Shown: piece by piece, positions 1 through 9,025 of the stretch
Layout: every line of letters starts with the position of its first letter
How positions within the stretch are numbered: position 1 is the first letter of the stretch
Assembly (NCBI GenBank): GCA_964442495.1
Contig: CAYTZN010000005.1
Span: 1 to 64,000 of the forward strand
Direction: 5' to 3'
DNA length: 64,000 nt
DNA from: CAYTZN01 sp964442495
GTDB lineage: Bacteria; Pseudomonadota; Gammaproteobacteria; Legionellales; Legionellaceae
Translations under genes and position numbers: made by a program
Notes under the pieces: model-generated
The model's input: only the letters and a program-made list of their open reading frames with translations
Database searches by the model: none
What the model was told of the DNA's origin: nothing

Positions 1-1600
1 GCGCTTTCTGCGGTCTTGACGAACATCAAGACTCTCGGGAACGTCATTACCATTGACAAATTTTAAACGACGGTTAGACAGTGCGCCAGCAGTAAACACC
101 TCGACTTCTTCGCCACTGTCTAATGTAACATAGCGCTTTCTGCCGCTTTTACGAACATCAAGCCCCCCCGAAACATCCGTGCCATTAGCAAATTTTAGGC
201 GGCGGTTAATCAGTGCGTTAGCAGTAAACACCTCAATTTCTTCACCATTTTCTTGAGCAACATAACGCTTTTTGCCTTGTTGACGAACATGAAGATCCAC
301 CGGAACATCCGTGCCATTGGCAAATTTTAAGCGGCGATTACTCAGTGTGGCAGCAGTAAACGCCTCAACTTCTTCGCCACTTTCTAATGTAACATAGCTC
401 CTTTTGTCGTCTCGACGAACATGAAGACCCACTGGAACGTCCGTGCCATTGGCAAATTTTAAGCGACCGTGAGACAGTGAGTAGGCAGTAAACACCTCAA
501 TTTCTTCACCATTTTCTTGAGCAACATAATGCTTTTTGCCCTTTTGACGAACATCAAGGCCCTCAGGAACGTCCGCGCCATTAGCAAATTTTAGGCGGCG
601 GTTAATCAGTACGCTAGCAGTAAACACCTCAATTTCTTCACCATTTTCTTGAGTAACATAGCGCTTTTTGCCTTTTCGACGAACACCAAGCCCCTCAGGA
701 ACGTCGTCGCCATTAGCAAATTTTAAGCGACAGTGAGACCGTGTATTAGCAGTAAACACCTCAACTTCCTTGCCACTTTCTANNNNNNNNNNNNNNNNNN
801 NNNNNNNNNNNNNNNNNNNNNNNNNNNNNNNNNNNNNNNNNNNNNNNNNNNNNNNNNNNNNNNNNNNNNNNNNNNNNNNNNNATGTAACATAGCGCTTTC
901 TGCCTTTTTGACGAACATCAAGGCCCTCAGGAACATCATCGCCATTTTCAAACCTTAAGCGGCGGTTACTCAGTGTATTAGCAGTAAACACCTCAACTTC
1001 CTTGCCACTTTCTAATGTAACATAGCGCTTTCTGCCTTTTTGACGAACATCAAGGCCCTCAGGAACATCCGTGCCATTGGCAAATTTTAAGCGGTGGTTA
1101 GACAGTACACTAGCAGAAAATACTTCAACTTTGTCGCCGCTCTCTAACACAACATAGCGCTTTCTGCCTTCTTGGCAAACATCAAGCCCCCCAGGAACAT
1201 CATCACCATTTGCAAATTTTAAGCGGCGCTTAGACAGTCCGCTAGCAGTAAATACTTCAACTTTCTCGCCGCTCTCTGACACAACATAACGCTTTTTACC
1301 GTTTTTAAAAACATCAAGACCCGTGGGGACGTCGTCGCCATTGGCAAATTTTAAGCGACGGTTATACAGTGTGCTAGCATTAAATACCTCGGCTTCCTCA
1401 CCATTTTCTAACGTAACACAGCGTTTTCTGCCGTTTTTACGAACATCAAGACCATCAGGAACGTCATTGCCATTGGCAAATTTTAAGCGGAGTTTAGATT
1501 TAGACAGTACGCTAGCATTAAGCACCTCAACTTCCTCGCTATTTTCTTGTGCAGCATAGTTCTTTTTGCTCTTATCGCTGATTTTAAGTGCCGCAGAAGT
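1..1600. repeat. 132-bp tandem DNA repeat array
   Basis: Direct repeats with a 132-bp period are visible by eye. The core aaattttaagcg recurs near 58, 190, 322, 454, 586 and 718, and again near 949, 1081, 1213, 1345 and 1477. Every copy encodes one 44-residue unit in the minus-strand gene. Copies differ by scattered substitutions, and no unit with an indel was seen. The array continues past the left edge, so its copy number is unknown. Confidence 0.95.
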
Positions 1601-1648
1601 ACCCTTGCCGCCTTCAAATTTAAACCGTTTTTTTCTAATTTTTGGCAT
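1..1648 (-). CDS. Tandem 44-residue repeat protein, 3' end outside window
   Basis: Unrecognised protein built almost entirely of a 44-residue repeat. Each unit begins like RRLKFANGDDVP, continues GLDVRQKGRKRYV and ends with EEVEVFTA plus a short LSN turn. Start chosen at ATG 1648 (MPKIRKKRF), because GAGGAAG lies about 7 bases upstream; a longer reading from 1705 lacks such a site. The first unit is diverged (RFKFEGG), then five clear units follow to the assembly gap at 783-882. Below the gap six more units stay open in one frame to the window edge with no stop. The visible frames differ across the gap only because 100 Ns were inserted: joining the two sides with no bases restores TTA (Leu) and the repeat phase. 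No signal peptide or membrane segment is visible. Units come in two flavours, VTLESG and VAQENG. Three alternating beta segments per unit are likely, by inference. The C-terminus lies outside the window and the function is unknown. Confidence 0.8.
783..882. other. Assembly gap (100 N placeholder)
   Basis: A run of exactly 100 N inside the 132-bp repeat array. Minus-strand codons start at positions of class 1 mod 3 above the gap and 0 mod 3 below it, so 100 is a placeholder and not the real length. Direct abutment of the flanks restores both the codon and the repeat phase. The true missing length is therefore probably a multiple of 132 bp, including possibly zero. Confidence 0.95.
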
Positions 1649-1804
1649 AACAGCTTCCTCGAAAAACAAGTCGACATAAATTTGCTCACAATACCACAAA
1701 TACAAACAAAAAGAAAAAAATTGGATGCAACTCCATTTTATAACTCACCAAATCAAACGAATTGATTCGCCTTATCGAAATAAATGGATCATTTATGATA
1801 AGGG

Positions 1805-1835
1805 TTGGACAAAACACACTTTATCCTCGTATAAT
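1805..1835 (+). promoter_or_regulatory. Putative sigma-70 promoter of rimO
   Basis: TGGACA (1806-1811) and a perfect TATAAT (1830-1835) are separated by 18 bp, about 30 bp before the rimO start codon, in the divergent region between the repeat gene and rimO. Seen by eye only. Confidence 0.6.
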
Positions 1836-1864
1836 TCGTCCACTTTTTTAACAGATAGATTCCC

Positions 1865-3178
1865 ATGAATCATAAAGTAGGTTTTGTAAGTTTAGGATGC
1901 CCCAAGGCATTAGTAGATTCAGAACGCATCATCACGCAACTGCGTGCTCAAGGCTATTCACTGGTTTCTACCTACAAAGATGCCGGTGTAGTTGTCATTA
2001 ATACCTGTGGTTTTATTGACGCCGCAGTCAAAGAGTCTATCGATACGATCCGTGAGGCAATGGCGGAAAATGGGCGTGTCATTGTTACCGGCTGCTTAGG
2101 TTCTAAAGCGGAGATAATTCGTGAAGCATGTCCTGATGTCTTACACATTAGTGGTGCTCACGCTTATGAAGAAGTAGTTCGTGCGGTGCATCGTCATTTA
2201 CCGCCACCGGTCGACCCCTTCACACAACTTGTGCCGCCACAAGGCATTAAACTTACGCCGCGTCACTATGGTTATTTAAAAATATCGGAAGGCTGCAATC
2301 AAAAGTGTACCTTTTGTATTATTCCTACCATGCGTGGCAAGTTACAAAGCTACCCCATAGCGCAAGTTCTAACAGAGGCTCGTCATCTGAAGGAGGCGGG
2401 CGTCAAAGAACTACTGGTCATATCCCAAGACACGAGCGCCTATGGTATAGATACACGTTATCAGCCGATTGAATGGCAAGGGAAAACCATTAACACTCGT
2501 TTTTATGATTTATGTGAACAGTTAAGCGAACTTGGTATTTGGGTGCGCTTGCATTATATTTACCCCTACCCTCATGTGGATGACATTATCCCCTTGATGC
2601 GCGATAAACGTATTTTGCCTTACTTAGACATACCGTTGCAGCATGCAAGTACGCGTGTGCTCAAAGCCATGAAGCGTCCCGCTAGCAGTGAAAATACATT
2701 GGCTCGCATTGCCTCTTGGCGCGATATTTGTCCAGACATCACCCTTCGCTCAACCTTTATTGTCGGCTTTCCTGGTGAAACAGAGGCTGAATTTGAAGAG
2801 CTGCTCACCTTCTTACAACTGGCTAAACTTGACAGAGTCGGATGTTTTCAATATTCGCCAGTCAATGGTGCTAAAGCAAATGAATTGGCCAATCCAGTTC
2901 CTGATGATGTCAAAGAAGAGCGTTTTCATCGGTTTATGGAAGTACAAGCTGAGATTAGCCGGAACAAATTGGCTTCTAAAATTGGTACACAACAGAGTGT
3001 GCTGGTTGACGCTATTACTGATGAACATATCATTGCTCGGAGCATGAGTGATGCGCCTGAAATTGATGGTTTGGTTTATTTACCCCCTAACAATGACATT
3101 CAAGTGGGGGCACTGATAAATGTACGCATAAACGATAGTGATGATTATGATCTTTATGCAGATTATGAAGATAAATAA
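1865..3178 (+). CDS. rimO: Ribosomal protein S12 methylthiotransferase RimO
   Basis: A 437-residue radical-SAM methylthiotransferase, which in this family adds a methylthio group to the conserved Asp of ribosomal protein S12. The N-terminal MTTase domain carries the three cluster cysteines C12 (SLGCPK), C48 (NTCGF) and C77 (TGCLG). The radical-SAM motif CNQKCTFC gives C144, C148 and C151. A C-terminal TRAM-type segment (about 370-437) ends in an acidic tail. The SLGCPKALVDSE opening is typical of RimO and differs from MiaB. Length matches the family. The gene stands alone behind its own promoter and overlaps the 3' end of glnE on the other strand by 16 bp. Confidence 0.95.
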   Translation: MNHKVGFVSLGCPKALVDSERIITQLRAQGYSLVSTYKDAGVVVINTCGFIDAAVKESIDTIREAMAENGRVIVTGCLGSKAEIIREACPDVLHISGAHAYEEVVRAVHRHLPPPVDPFTQLVPPQGIKLTPRHYGYLKISEGCNQKCTFCIIPTMRGKLQSYPIAQVLTEARHLKEAGVKELLVISQDTSAYGIDTRYQPIEWQGKTINTRFYDLCEQLSELGIWVRLHYIYPYPHVDDIIPLMRDKRILPYLDIPLQHASTRVLKAMKRPASSENTLARIASWRDICPDITLRSTFIVGFPGETEAEFEELLTFLQLAKLDRVGCFQYSPVNGAKANELANPVPDDVKEERFHRFMEVQAEISRNKLASKIGTQQSVLVDAITDEHIIARSMSDAPEIDGLVYLPPNNDIQVGALINVRINDSDDYDLYADYEDK

Positions 3179-5892
3179 CATTTACTAACAGCTAAAACAT
3201 TCGCCTGATGCTCGTCACTAATGAGGGACTCTGATGTCAATAAAGTACGATGCAGCAGGCAATGATAGTGTTGATGAGCCCGCTTTAAATGCACAAACTG
3301 AACATCAGTAATGGTGTTTTGAACGTGCAACTGTTCTAATTGTTGCAGCGTATTGGTTAAACGTACAAAGTGCACCGAGGGATAAGCCAGTATTAAAAAC
3401 TGCACTAAAAATTCAAGATCTAACAATCCTCCGCGAATATATTTAATACCATGCCCCTCTATATGCTGACCAATTTTATTTCGGATCTTAAGAATATCAC
3501 CCTTCATCATCACTACATCTCGAGGCAAATGCAGAATGTCTCGTTTTAATCGTCGCACCACCCTTTGAATGTGCTGATGAGCAAACAAGGGCCTAGCACG
3601 CAAAATGGCTTGATGCTCCCATGTCCATGCATTTGTCTTTTGGTAGCGGGTAAACGCATCAAGATGGCTTACTAAGAGTCCTGCCGCACCCGAGGGCCTA
3701 AGTCGCGTGTCGACCGCATAAAGAATACCTATTTGCGTACGTATGGTTAATTTATGAAGAATTTTTTGAGTTAATCGTGTCACTAAATCTTCATCTTTAA
3801 AAGATGCTGTATGTAAAAAAACCAAATCCAGATCAGAATCATAATTCATTTCACGACTGCCCAATTTCCCATAGACAAGAACGGCAAACTTGGATTTTAT
3901 TTCCTTTATTTCAGGATAGCGGGCCTCTAGCTCTATACAGGCTTTTGAAAGCACTTCTTCTAAAATAACCTCAGCCACATCGGCTAAAAATTTTCCAATA
4001 CGTAACGGGGCACTTTTCTCATATAATTCAGCCCGCGCCGCTGATAACCAACACGTCAATTTAAATTGACGAAGAATGTCTCCATGACGCTCCTCATCAA
4101 CGCATTGCAATAGTTGTGCTTGCAATAATTGCTTTAATTTCCACCGCGATGGTGGTTGCCAAGAAAGCTCCTGATCAATAAGCACTTCTAATAAAAAGGG
4201 CTGATGAACCATTAAGGATGTAATAAAAGGACTATATGCAAACCAATGCAAAACTTCTTGCAAAACACTTGGATTTTCTGATAACAACGCTAAATAAGCG
4301 CTACGACCGACTATATTTTCCAATAGGTTTAATACCTGCACCAAGACTAGTCCCGTTTCCTCAACGGAACAAAGATTGCTTAGCAACAACACCATAAAAC
4401 GATCAAGACGTATTCTTACGGCTTGTGATAAACGACGACATCTCGGTGAGTGCCTAAAAACGTACAACATCTGATAACATCGTTCAGCATCTTTGAAATG
4501 AAGGCCTTGTAAAAGATGCACAGCCATTTTCTCTTCAACATGGCCGTGCCATATGCTCATAAGTTGGCTTGCCACTAATTTTTTTTCATCTTGATACACA
4601 TCCACCTGACCTAAAATGGCATGAAAAGCGCGATTAATAATGCGTTGGTATTGCATTAATTTCGCTACCACATCCTCCCATTGTTCATAGCCCATCAAGA
4701 GTGATACCTGCGATTTTTTAATAGCCTCAAGCGGCAAAGAATGTGTTTGTTGATCATTTTGCAGTTGCAATGCATTTTCTAACTGACGCAAAAACAAATA
4801 GGCTTGCTGCAAGGCACCCGCATGGGTGAGCAAGCCAGCCTCGTACAAAGCACTCATGGCAAGCAATGCATTCTGCGTTTGAATATGAGGTAGCCTTCCA
4901 CCACGAATCAGTTGTATACATTGAACAATAAATTCAACCTCACGAATCCCTCCTTTTCCGCGTTTTATATCATCCAACATGGGATTTAACTGCACTTCTC
5001 GTTCAATCATTCCCTTCATGCTTCGCAACGATTCAATGACGCTAAAATCCACGTAACGACGGTACACAAAAGGCATGATTAAACGGTGAAACCATAACGG
5101 ATGCTCAATGACATTAGAGCCCACAGGACGTGCTTTCACCATAGCATAGCGTTCCCAATCACGCCCTTGCTCTTGATAGTAAGTTTCCATTGCAGCCAAT
5201 GGATACACCAAGGGTCCGCTATCACCATTAGGCCGAAGACGTAGATCGACACGAAACACAAACCCATCAACAGTTTTATTTTGAAATAACGACACCATTT
5301 TTTGAATGACTTTGCTAAAATACTGCTGATTACTAATAGACTCTTTCCCGTCAGTACTCCCCTCCCCTGAATATGCAAAAATCAAATCAATATCAGAAGA
5401 AAAATTAAGCTCTCTGCCCCCTAATTTACCCATAGCTAATATGTAAAGGGTGGATTTCTCTTGAGATTTATCCCGAGGATAACCATAACGTTCGGACAAG
5501 CTTTGTTCACAATAATGGAAGGTATACAACAAGAGAGCATCAGCACAATCAGACCATGCACTTATTGTTTCTGCTGTGTTCGCTAACCCTGCACATTCTC
5601 GTAACGCCAAGCGTAAAAGGTGACGATGGCGAAAAAATCGTAATTGCTCTGCGAACACAGTAGGCGTTGAATCCAGCGATATGCTCAAAACCAATTGTTG
5701 ATAATCAATAAAGGAAAGACGTGAATGGCAATCATCCTGTTCTAATAACGCATGCAAGTGTTTAAATTGTCGCTCGGCATAATCGCTGCCACACAGTATG
5801 CTACGCACGGCGCGAACCAAATAAGGAGAAAGGTGTGAAAAACGCTGCGCAAACAATGCTAATTTTGACTGTAAACTATCAGAAATATCCAT
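3163..5892 (-). CDS. glnE: Glutamine synthetase adenylyltransferase/deadenylylase GlnE
   Basis: Bifunctional enzyme that adenylylates and deadenylylates glutamine synthetase in response to the PII signal. Two nucleotidyltransferase domains are visible: the N-terminal one has GKLGGRELNFSSDIDL and the C-terminal one has GKLGSREMNYDSDLDL, each with the paired metal-binding Asp. The KGGIREVEF and GGLLDLEF helices that follow each domain are also present. I place the start at ATG 5892 (MDISDSLQSK), giving 909 residues. An upstream TTG at 5937 would add 15 residues, and neither start has a strong Shine-Dalgarno. It is convergent with rimO, and the ends overlap by 16 bp with no room for a separate terminator. 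Confidence 0.93.
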   Translation of the reverse strand: MDISDSLQSKLALFAQRFSHLSPYLVRAVRSILCGSDYAERQFKHLHALLEQDDCHSRLSFIDYQQLVLSISLDSTPTVFAEQLRFFRHRHLLRLALRECAGLANTAETISAWSDCADALLLYTFHYCEQSLSERYGYPRDKSQEKSTLYILAMGKLGGRELNFSSDIDLIFAYSGEGSTDGKESISNQQYFSKVIQKMVSLFQNKTVDGFVFRVDLRLRPNGDSGPLVYPLAAMETYYQEQGRDWERYAMVKARPVGSNVIEHPLWFHRLIMPFVYRRYVDFSVIESLRSMKGMIEREVQLNPMLDDIKRGKGGIREVEFIVQCIQLIRGGRLPHIQTQNALLAMSALYEAGLLTHAGALQQAYLFLRQLENALQLQNDQQTHSLPLEAIKKSQVSLLMGYEQWEDVVAKLMQYQRIINRAFHAILGQVDVYQDEKKLVASQLMSIWHGHVEEKMAVHLLQGLHFKDAERCYQMLYVFRHSPRCRRLSQAVRIRLDRFMVLLLSNLCSVEETGLVLVQVLNLLENIVGRSAYLALLSENPSVLQEVLHWFAYSPFITSLMVHQPFLLEVLIDQELSWQPPSRWKLKQLLQAQLLQCVDEERHGDILRQFKLTCWLSAARAELYEKSAPLRIGKFLADVAEVILEEVLSKACIELEARYPEIKEIKSKFAVLVYGKLGSREMNYDSDLDLVFLHTASFKDEDLVTRLTQKILHKLTIRTQIGILYAVDTRLRPSGAAGLLVSHLDAFTRYQKTNAWTWEHQAILRARPLFAHQHIQRVVRRLKRDILHLPRDVVMMKGDILKIRNKIGQHIEGHGIKYIRGGLLDLEFLVQFLILAYPSVHFVRLTNTLQQLEQLHVQNTITDVQFVHLKRAHQHYHCLLHRTLLTSESLISDEHQANVLAVSKCYLSS

Positions 5893-6198
5893 AGGACACG
5901 AAGTAAAAACATTTACTTTAAACCATCGAGCTAACAATTGTTAGAGCCAGGACAAACACGTGAGTAGCCAATTGAACAAAAGGAGATTTGTCTTTGAGTG
6001 ATTTGGCCCTATTTTCGACTTCCTGCAGTGGGTCCGTAGAATTCGGGAATCTAGCCGGAGTTCTGGATACTTCACATAAAGCAAGGTAAGTGGGCGACTA
6101 GACTATAAATTTAATCACGTAAATTGCTTCTGTCATGTACCTTTTATTCTATACTGGAATTAACAAATCACTGAAAGCAAGTTAAATTGGGAATAAGA
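5893..6198. other. Intergenic region without recognised gene
   Basis: About 300 bp between the divergent glnE and substrate-binding protein genes. No convincing reading frame, RNA gene or repeat was seen. A TATACT hexamer near 6152 could be the -10 of the downstream gene, but no good -35 accompanies it. Confidence 0.5.
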
Positions 6199-6939
6199 AT
6201 GAAACTCTTCTGCGCAATTGCACTTGTATTAAGCACCCTTTTTTCACCAGCACATGCCGACGTTCTTCCTTTGCGGATTGCTGTTGTTCAGTATACCTCT
6301 CCGTTTGTGATGCAGGGTAACAATCAATTGTATGGCTTCGACATTGCAATGATGACTTATATTTGCCCGATAATTCAGCGTGTTTGCCAATACCAAGTGA
6401 TGGAATTTAGTGAGTTACTTCCAGCCGTTGCGGCCAACAAAGTAGATGTAGCCATCAGTGGCATCACCATCACACCAAGCCGAGCAAAAATCGTAAATTT
6501 CTCTGTTCCTTATTTGGTCAGTGAGACTCGATTTCTAGGAAGAAGTGCGCTCGCAGCATTCCCTTTTTCTTTAGGTATGCTCCAAAAAAGCAAATTTGGT
6601 GTCCAAACAGGAACAGTATTCAATGAGGAAATTTTAAGCCTTGGCTTGGAAAACCCATCCATTACGAGCTTTCAAGAAGAGAGCGATTTAATTGAAGCCG
6701 TCACAGACGGCACAGTAGATATTGTTCTTGTGGACCAAGCAACGGCCATGTATTGGCAAGGCCATTCGGCAGGCCAGCTAGTGGCGTTAGGTCAACCCAT
6801 TCCTTATGGTTATGGGTTTGGTATTGCTGTGAGCTCAAATGAGCCAGACTTATTGAAATCCATTAACCAAGCCATTGTTCAATATCAAAACAGCAATGAC
6901 TTTAAAACAAACATACTCATGTACATGAATTATTTTTAA
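6199..6939 (+). CDS. Periplasmic amino-acid-binding protein (SBP_bac_3 family)
   Basis: A 246-residue secreted solute-binding protein of the polar amino-acid ABC transporter class. Residues 1-20 form a signal peptide (MKLFCAIALVLSTLF, then AHA before ADVLP). The mature protein shows the family hallmarks: an LRIAV opening strand, YGFDIAMM for ligand-domain folding, ISGITITPSRAKIVNFSVPY, and VDQATAMYW in the second lobe. Start ATG 6199 is preferred over a TTG 12 bp upstream because it leads straight into the signal peptide. No permease or ATPase gene is adjacent, so it may serve a transporter encoded elsewhere; the ligand cannot be read from sequence. Its end overlaps the next, opposite-strand gene by 4 bp. 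Confidence 0.85.
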   Translation: MKLFCAIALVLSTLFSPAHADVLPLRIAVVQYTSPFVMQGNNQLYGFDIAMMTYICPIIQRVCQYQVMEFSELLPAVAANKVDVAISGITITPSRAKIVNFSVPYLVSETRFLGRSALAAFPFSLGMLQKSKFGVQTGTVFNEEILSLGLENPSITSFQEESDLIEAVTDGTVDIVLVDQATAMYWQGHSAGQLVALGQPIPYGYGFGIAVSSNEPDLLKSINQAIVQYQNSNDFKTNILMYMNYF

Positions 6940-7202
6940 TGCAAGGTTTGCCCTTGTGTTAAACACCGGCTAATCACAAGCCTTGTAACTTGCTCACCTT
7001 GACAGGTCCCATACATTTTATTAAAGCGCGCTGCTAAAACAAGCACCCATCGCGATAACTGAAAATCCATTCGCTTTTCATCTTGATCCACAACCAATTC
7101 AAATAGTCCTAACGTTTCACTGTTTTGTTGATATGCGTGCTCTTCCATAATCGATTGCGCAATATCAATATCTTGTTCTTTTGTAGGCCAATCTTTATTC
7201 AC
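6936..7202 (-). CDS. Small conserved-looking hypothetical protein (88 aa)
   Basis: I do not recognise this protein. It is 88 residues, soluble and acidic in its first half (KEQDIDIAQSIMEEHAYQQ), with a mixed hydrophobic/basic stretch (SRWVLVLAARFNKMYG) and two cysteines (C63 and C75). No signal peptide or membrane helix is seen. It is convergent with the binding-protein gene, sharing 4 bp. Coding is likely because it fills the space between well-supported genes and has a plausible ATG, but the function is unknown. Confidence 0.55.
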   Translation of the reverse strand: MNKDWPTKEQDIDIAQSIMEEHAYQQNSETLGLFELVVDQDEKRMDFQLSRWVLVLAARFNKMYGTCQGEQVTRLVISRCLTQGQTLH

Positions 7203-7426
7203 TATAACCCCTCATCCTTCTTTTCAAAGCAATATTTTCAGTCACTATTCATCAACTACAAGATATGGTCATAAAAAAATCATTTTCGCACATTTTGACG
7301 CTTTTCTCAAAAGTGCTGAGATTTACCAAGGCAAAGGCATTTAATGCTTAAGCACAAAGGACCTCAAACTCACATTAAGATCATACTTATTCGACGCATA
7401 AAGCGCGTAATGTCGGCATTTTGATT

Positions 7427-8518
7427 TTATAATGCGCGATTAGATGCGTTTGCCCTTTGAGATTTACTCAAGGTGGGATGATGACCATCCTGTGACTCGT
7501 ACCACAAGGTAATAAATAGCACCATGATAATAGGCCCAACGAACAAACCCAATAAACCTAACGTTTCAACGCCACCCAGAATTCCAAATAAAACGGCAAG
7601 GAAAGGTAATTGAATAGCACCACCTATCAAGACAGGTTTAATAAAATGATCAGCCACAAACATAACAAGCGTGCCCCAAACCAACACAATAATAGCGGAA
7701 ATCATGCTGCCACTAAAAAATAAAATAAGGGCTACAAAAATAAACACGACAGGAACTACAAATGGAATCATGGCAGCTAGAGCTGTAATAAAACCCATCA
7801 ATGTTGGTCCTGGAAACCCCACTAAACCATAACAAACACCCATCAAAACACCGACACCAATGCCGACAACAATCGTCCCATTCACAGTTGCGCGTAAAGC
7901 TGAAGGCAGCCTTTTTGCATATTTAAACCACCGAGAACCAAGACAAAATTCACCGATGTAATTAATTTGTTCAAATAATTTATCCCCATCTCGAAAAAAG
8001 AAGAACACACATAACAACGTAAATCCCAATTGAAACCCACGATGTGCAATGCCTGCACCAATTTGCTTGATGTAATAACTGGTAGGTGTAAGAGAGACAT
8101 GCAAATTAGACAAAAAATACTTTAAGCTCCCTGGTTGACCTATATTAGCATCCCAATAATGAATCAACTCTGTGCCTGCCAAGGGAATATCACCAAGAAT
8201 AGCCGGTGCTTGCCCCCCATCTCTATTTATCAACTGTAAATAATTAATAAATACTTGAAGCTCCTTAACCAAAACAGTAACCAACCAACTGACGGGAATA
8301 ATCAATAATAGAGCCAACATTGAAGTGAATAAAATCGCCGATATATTTTGGTGCCGTCCAAAACACCCCCGCCAGAGGCGATATAAAGGATATGTAGCAA
8401 TAACAATAACAGCCGCCCATATCAACGAAGGAATAAAACGGTGAATAATAAACCCTGTCAATGCAACAATGGCAATGGTTAATCCCATGCTCATTAATTC
8501 TTTATGATTCTCATTCAT
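7427..8518 (-). CDS. AI-2E family transporter / PerM-like permease
   Basis: A 363-residue inner-membrane protein of the AI-2 exporter (TqsA/PerM) family. It has N-terminal paired helices (LTIAIVALTGFIIHRFIPSL), a central soluble loop (about 95-150), then further helices with the family signature around GIGVGVLMGVCYGLVGFPGP, PFVVPVVFIF and GLLGLFVGPIIMVL. Substrate is unknown, since many family members do not move AI-2. It is the last gene of an apparent operon starting at the BON lipoprotein, 14 bp after pgpA. It ends in a basic, Ser-rich tail. Confidence 0.87.
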   Translation of the reverse strand: MNENHKELMSMGLTIAIVALTGFIIHRFIPSLIWAAVIVIATYPLYRLWRGCFGRHQNISAILFTSMLALLLIIPVSWLVTVLVKELQVFINYLQLINRDGGQAPAILGDIPLAGTELIHYWDANIGQPGSLKYFLSNLHVSLTPTSYYIKQIGAGIAHRGFQLGFTLLCVFFFFRDGDKLFEQINYIGEFCLGSRWFKYAKRLPSALRATVNGTIVVGIGVGVLMGVCYGLVGFPGPTLMGFITALAAMIPFVVPVVFIFVALILFFSGSMISAIIVLVWGTLVMFVADHFIKPVLIGGAIQLPFLAVLFGILGGVETLGLLGLFVGPIIMVLFITLWYESQDGHHPTLSKSQRANASNRAL

Positions 8519-8532
8519 AAGACCTCAACTAT

Positions 8533-9009
8533 TTATGCAAAACAATAAATAAGCAGTTGCAGAATAGCCCACGCAGGAATAGCAGCTAATACATCATCCA
8601 CCATAATACCCAAACCACCATAAACATGCTGGTCAACGTATTTAATAGGCTGTGGCTTTAAAATATCAAATAAGCGGAATAATAAAAAACCAACGACTAT
8701 CCATATGACATGCAAAGGGGCTAAAAACATCGTCAGTAGATAACCCACCACCTCATCCCAAACAATGCCTGAATAATCATGAACCCCAAGTTCCGCAGAT
8801 ACTTTGTTACATACACCAACACCTAAAATAAAAGCAGCAATGGTGGTTACAAGATAGATTTGCCAACTCGTGCCTGCTATTAATAAATAAACAGGGATCG
8901 CTGCGAGTGTGCCCCATGTTCCTGGAGCCTTAGGCATTAACCCACTACCAAATCCAAATGCAATAAAATAAATAGGATTTTGCCAAACTTTATTAGATAG
9001 CTTACCCAT
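8533..9009 (-). CDS. pgpA: Phosphatidylglycerophosphatase A
   Basis: A 158-residue membrane enzyme that dephosphorylates phosphatidylglycerol phosphate in phospholipid synthesis. Family motifs are present: GFGSGLMPKAPGTWGTL near the N-terminus, the acidic IVWDEVVGYLLTM segment (metal-binding region), RLFDILKPQP, and GLGIMVDDVLAAI at the end. About four membrane helices are visible. It sits 16 bp downstream of thiL, the common thiL-pgpA pairing in gammaproteobacteria. Confidence 0.93.
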   Translation of the reverse strand: MGKLSNKVWQNPIYFIAFGFGSGLMPKAPGTWGTLAAIPVYLLIAGTSWQIYLVTTIAAFILGVGVCNKVSAELGVHDYSGIVWDEVVGYLLTMFLAPLHVIWIVVGFLLFRLFDILKPQPIKYVDQHVYGGLGIMVDDVLAAIPAWAILQLLIYCFA

Positions 9010-9025
9010 GCTCGTGTTTACTCCA

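Noticed and set aside
1..1600. Regular repeats considered as a CRISPR array
   Set aside because: The period is 132 bp with no unique spacers, and every unit is an in-frame 44-residue coding repeat.
761..1705. Frame ending at 761 just after the N run, as a complete gene
   Set aside because: The stop appears only because 100 Ns shift the frame. The repeat coding frame continues below the gap to the window edge.
5938..6186. Small gene or RNA between glnE and the binding-protein gene
   Set aside because: No frame with a ribosome site, no cloverleaf and no stable paired structure could be found by eye.
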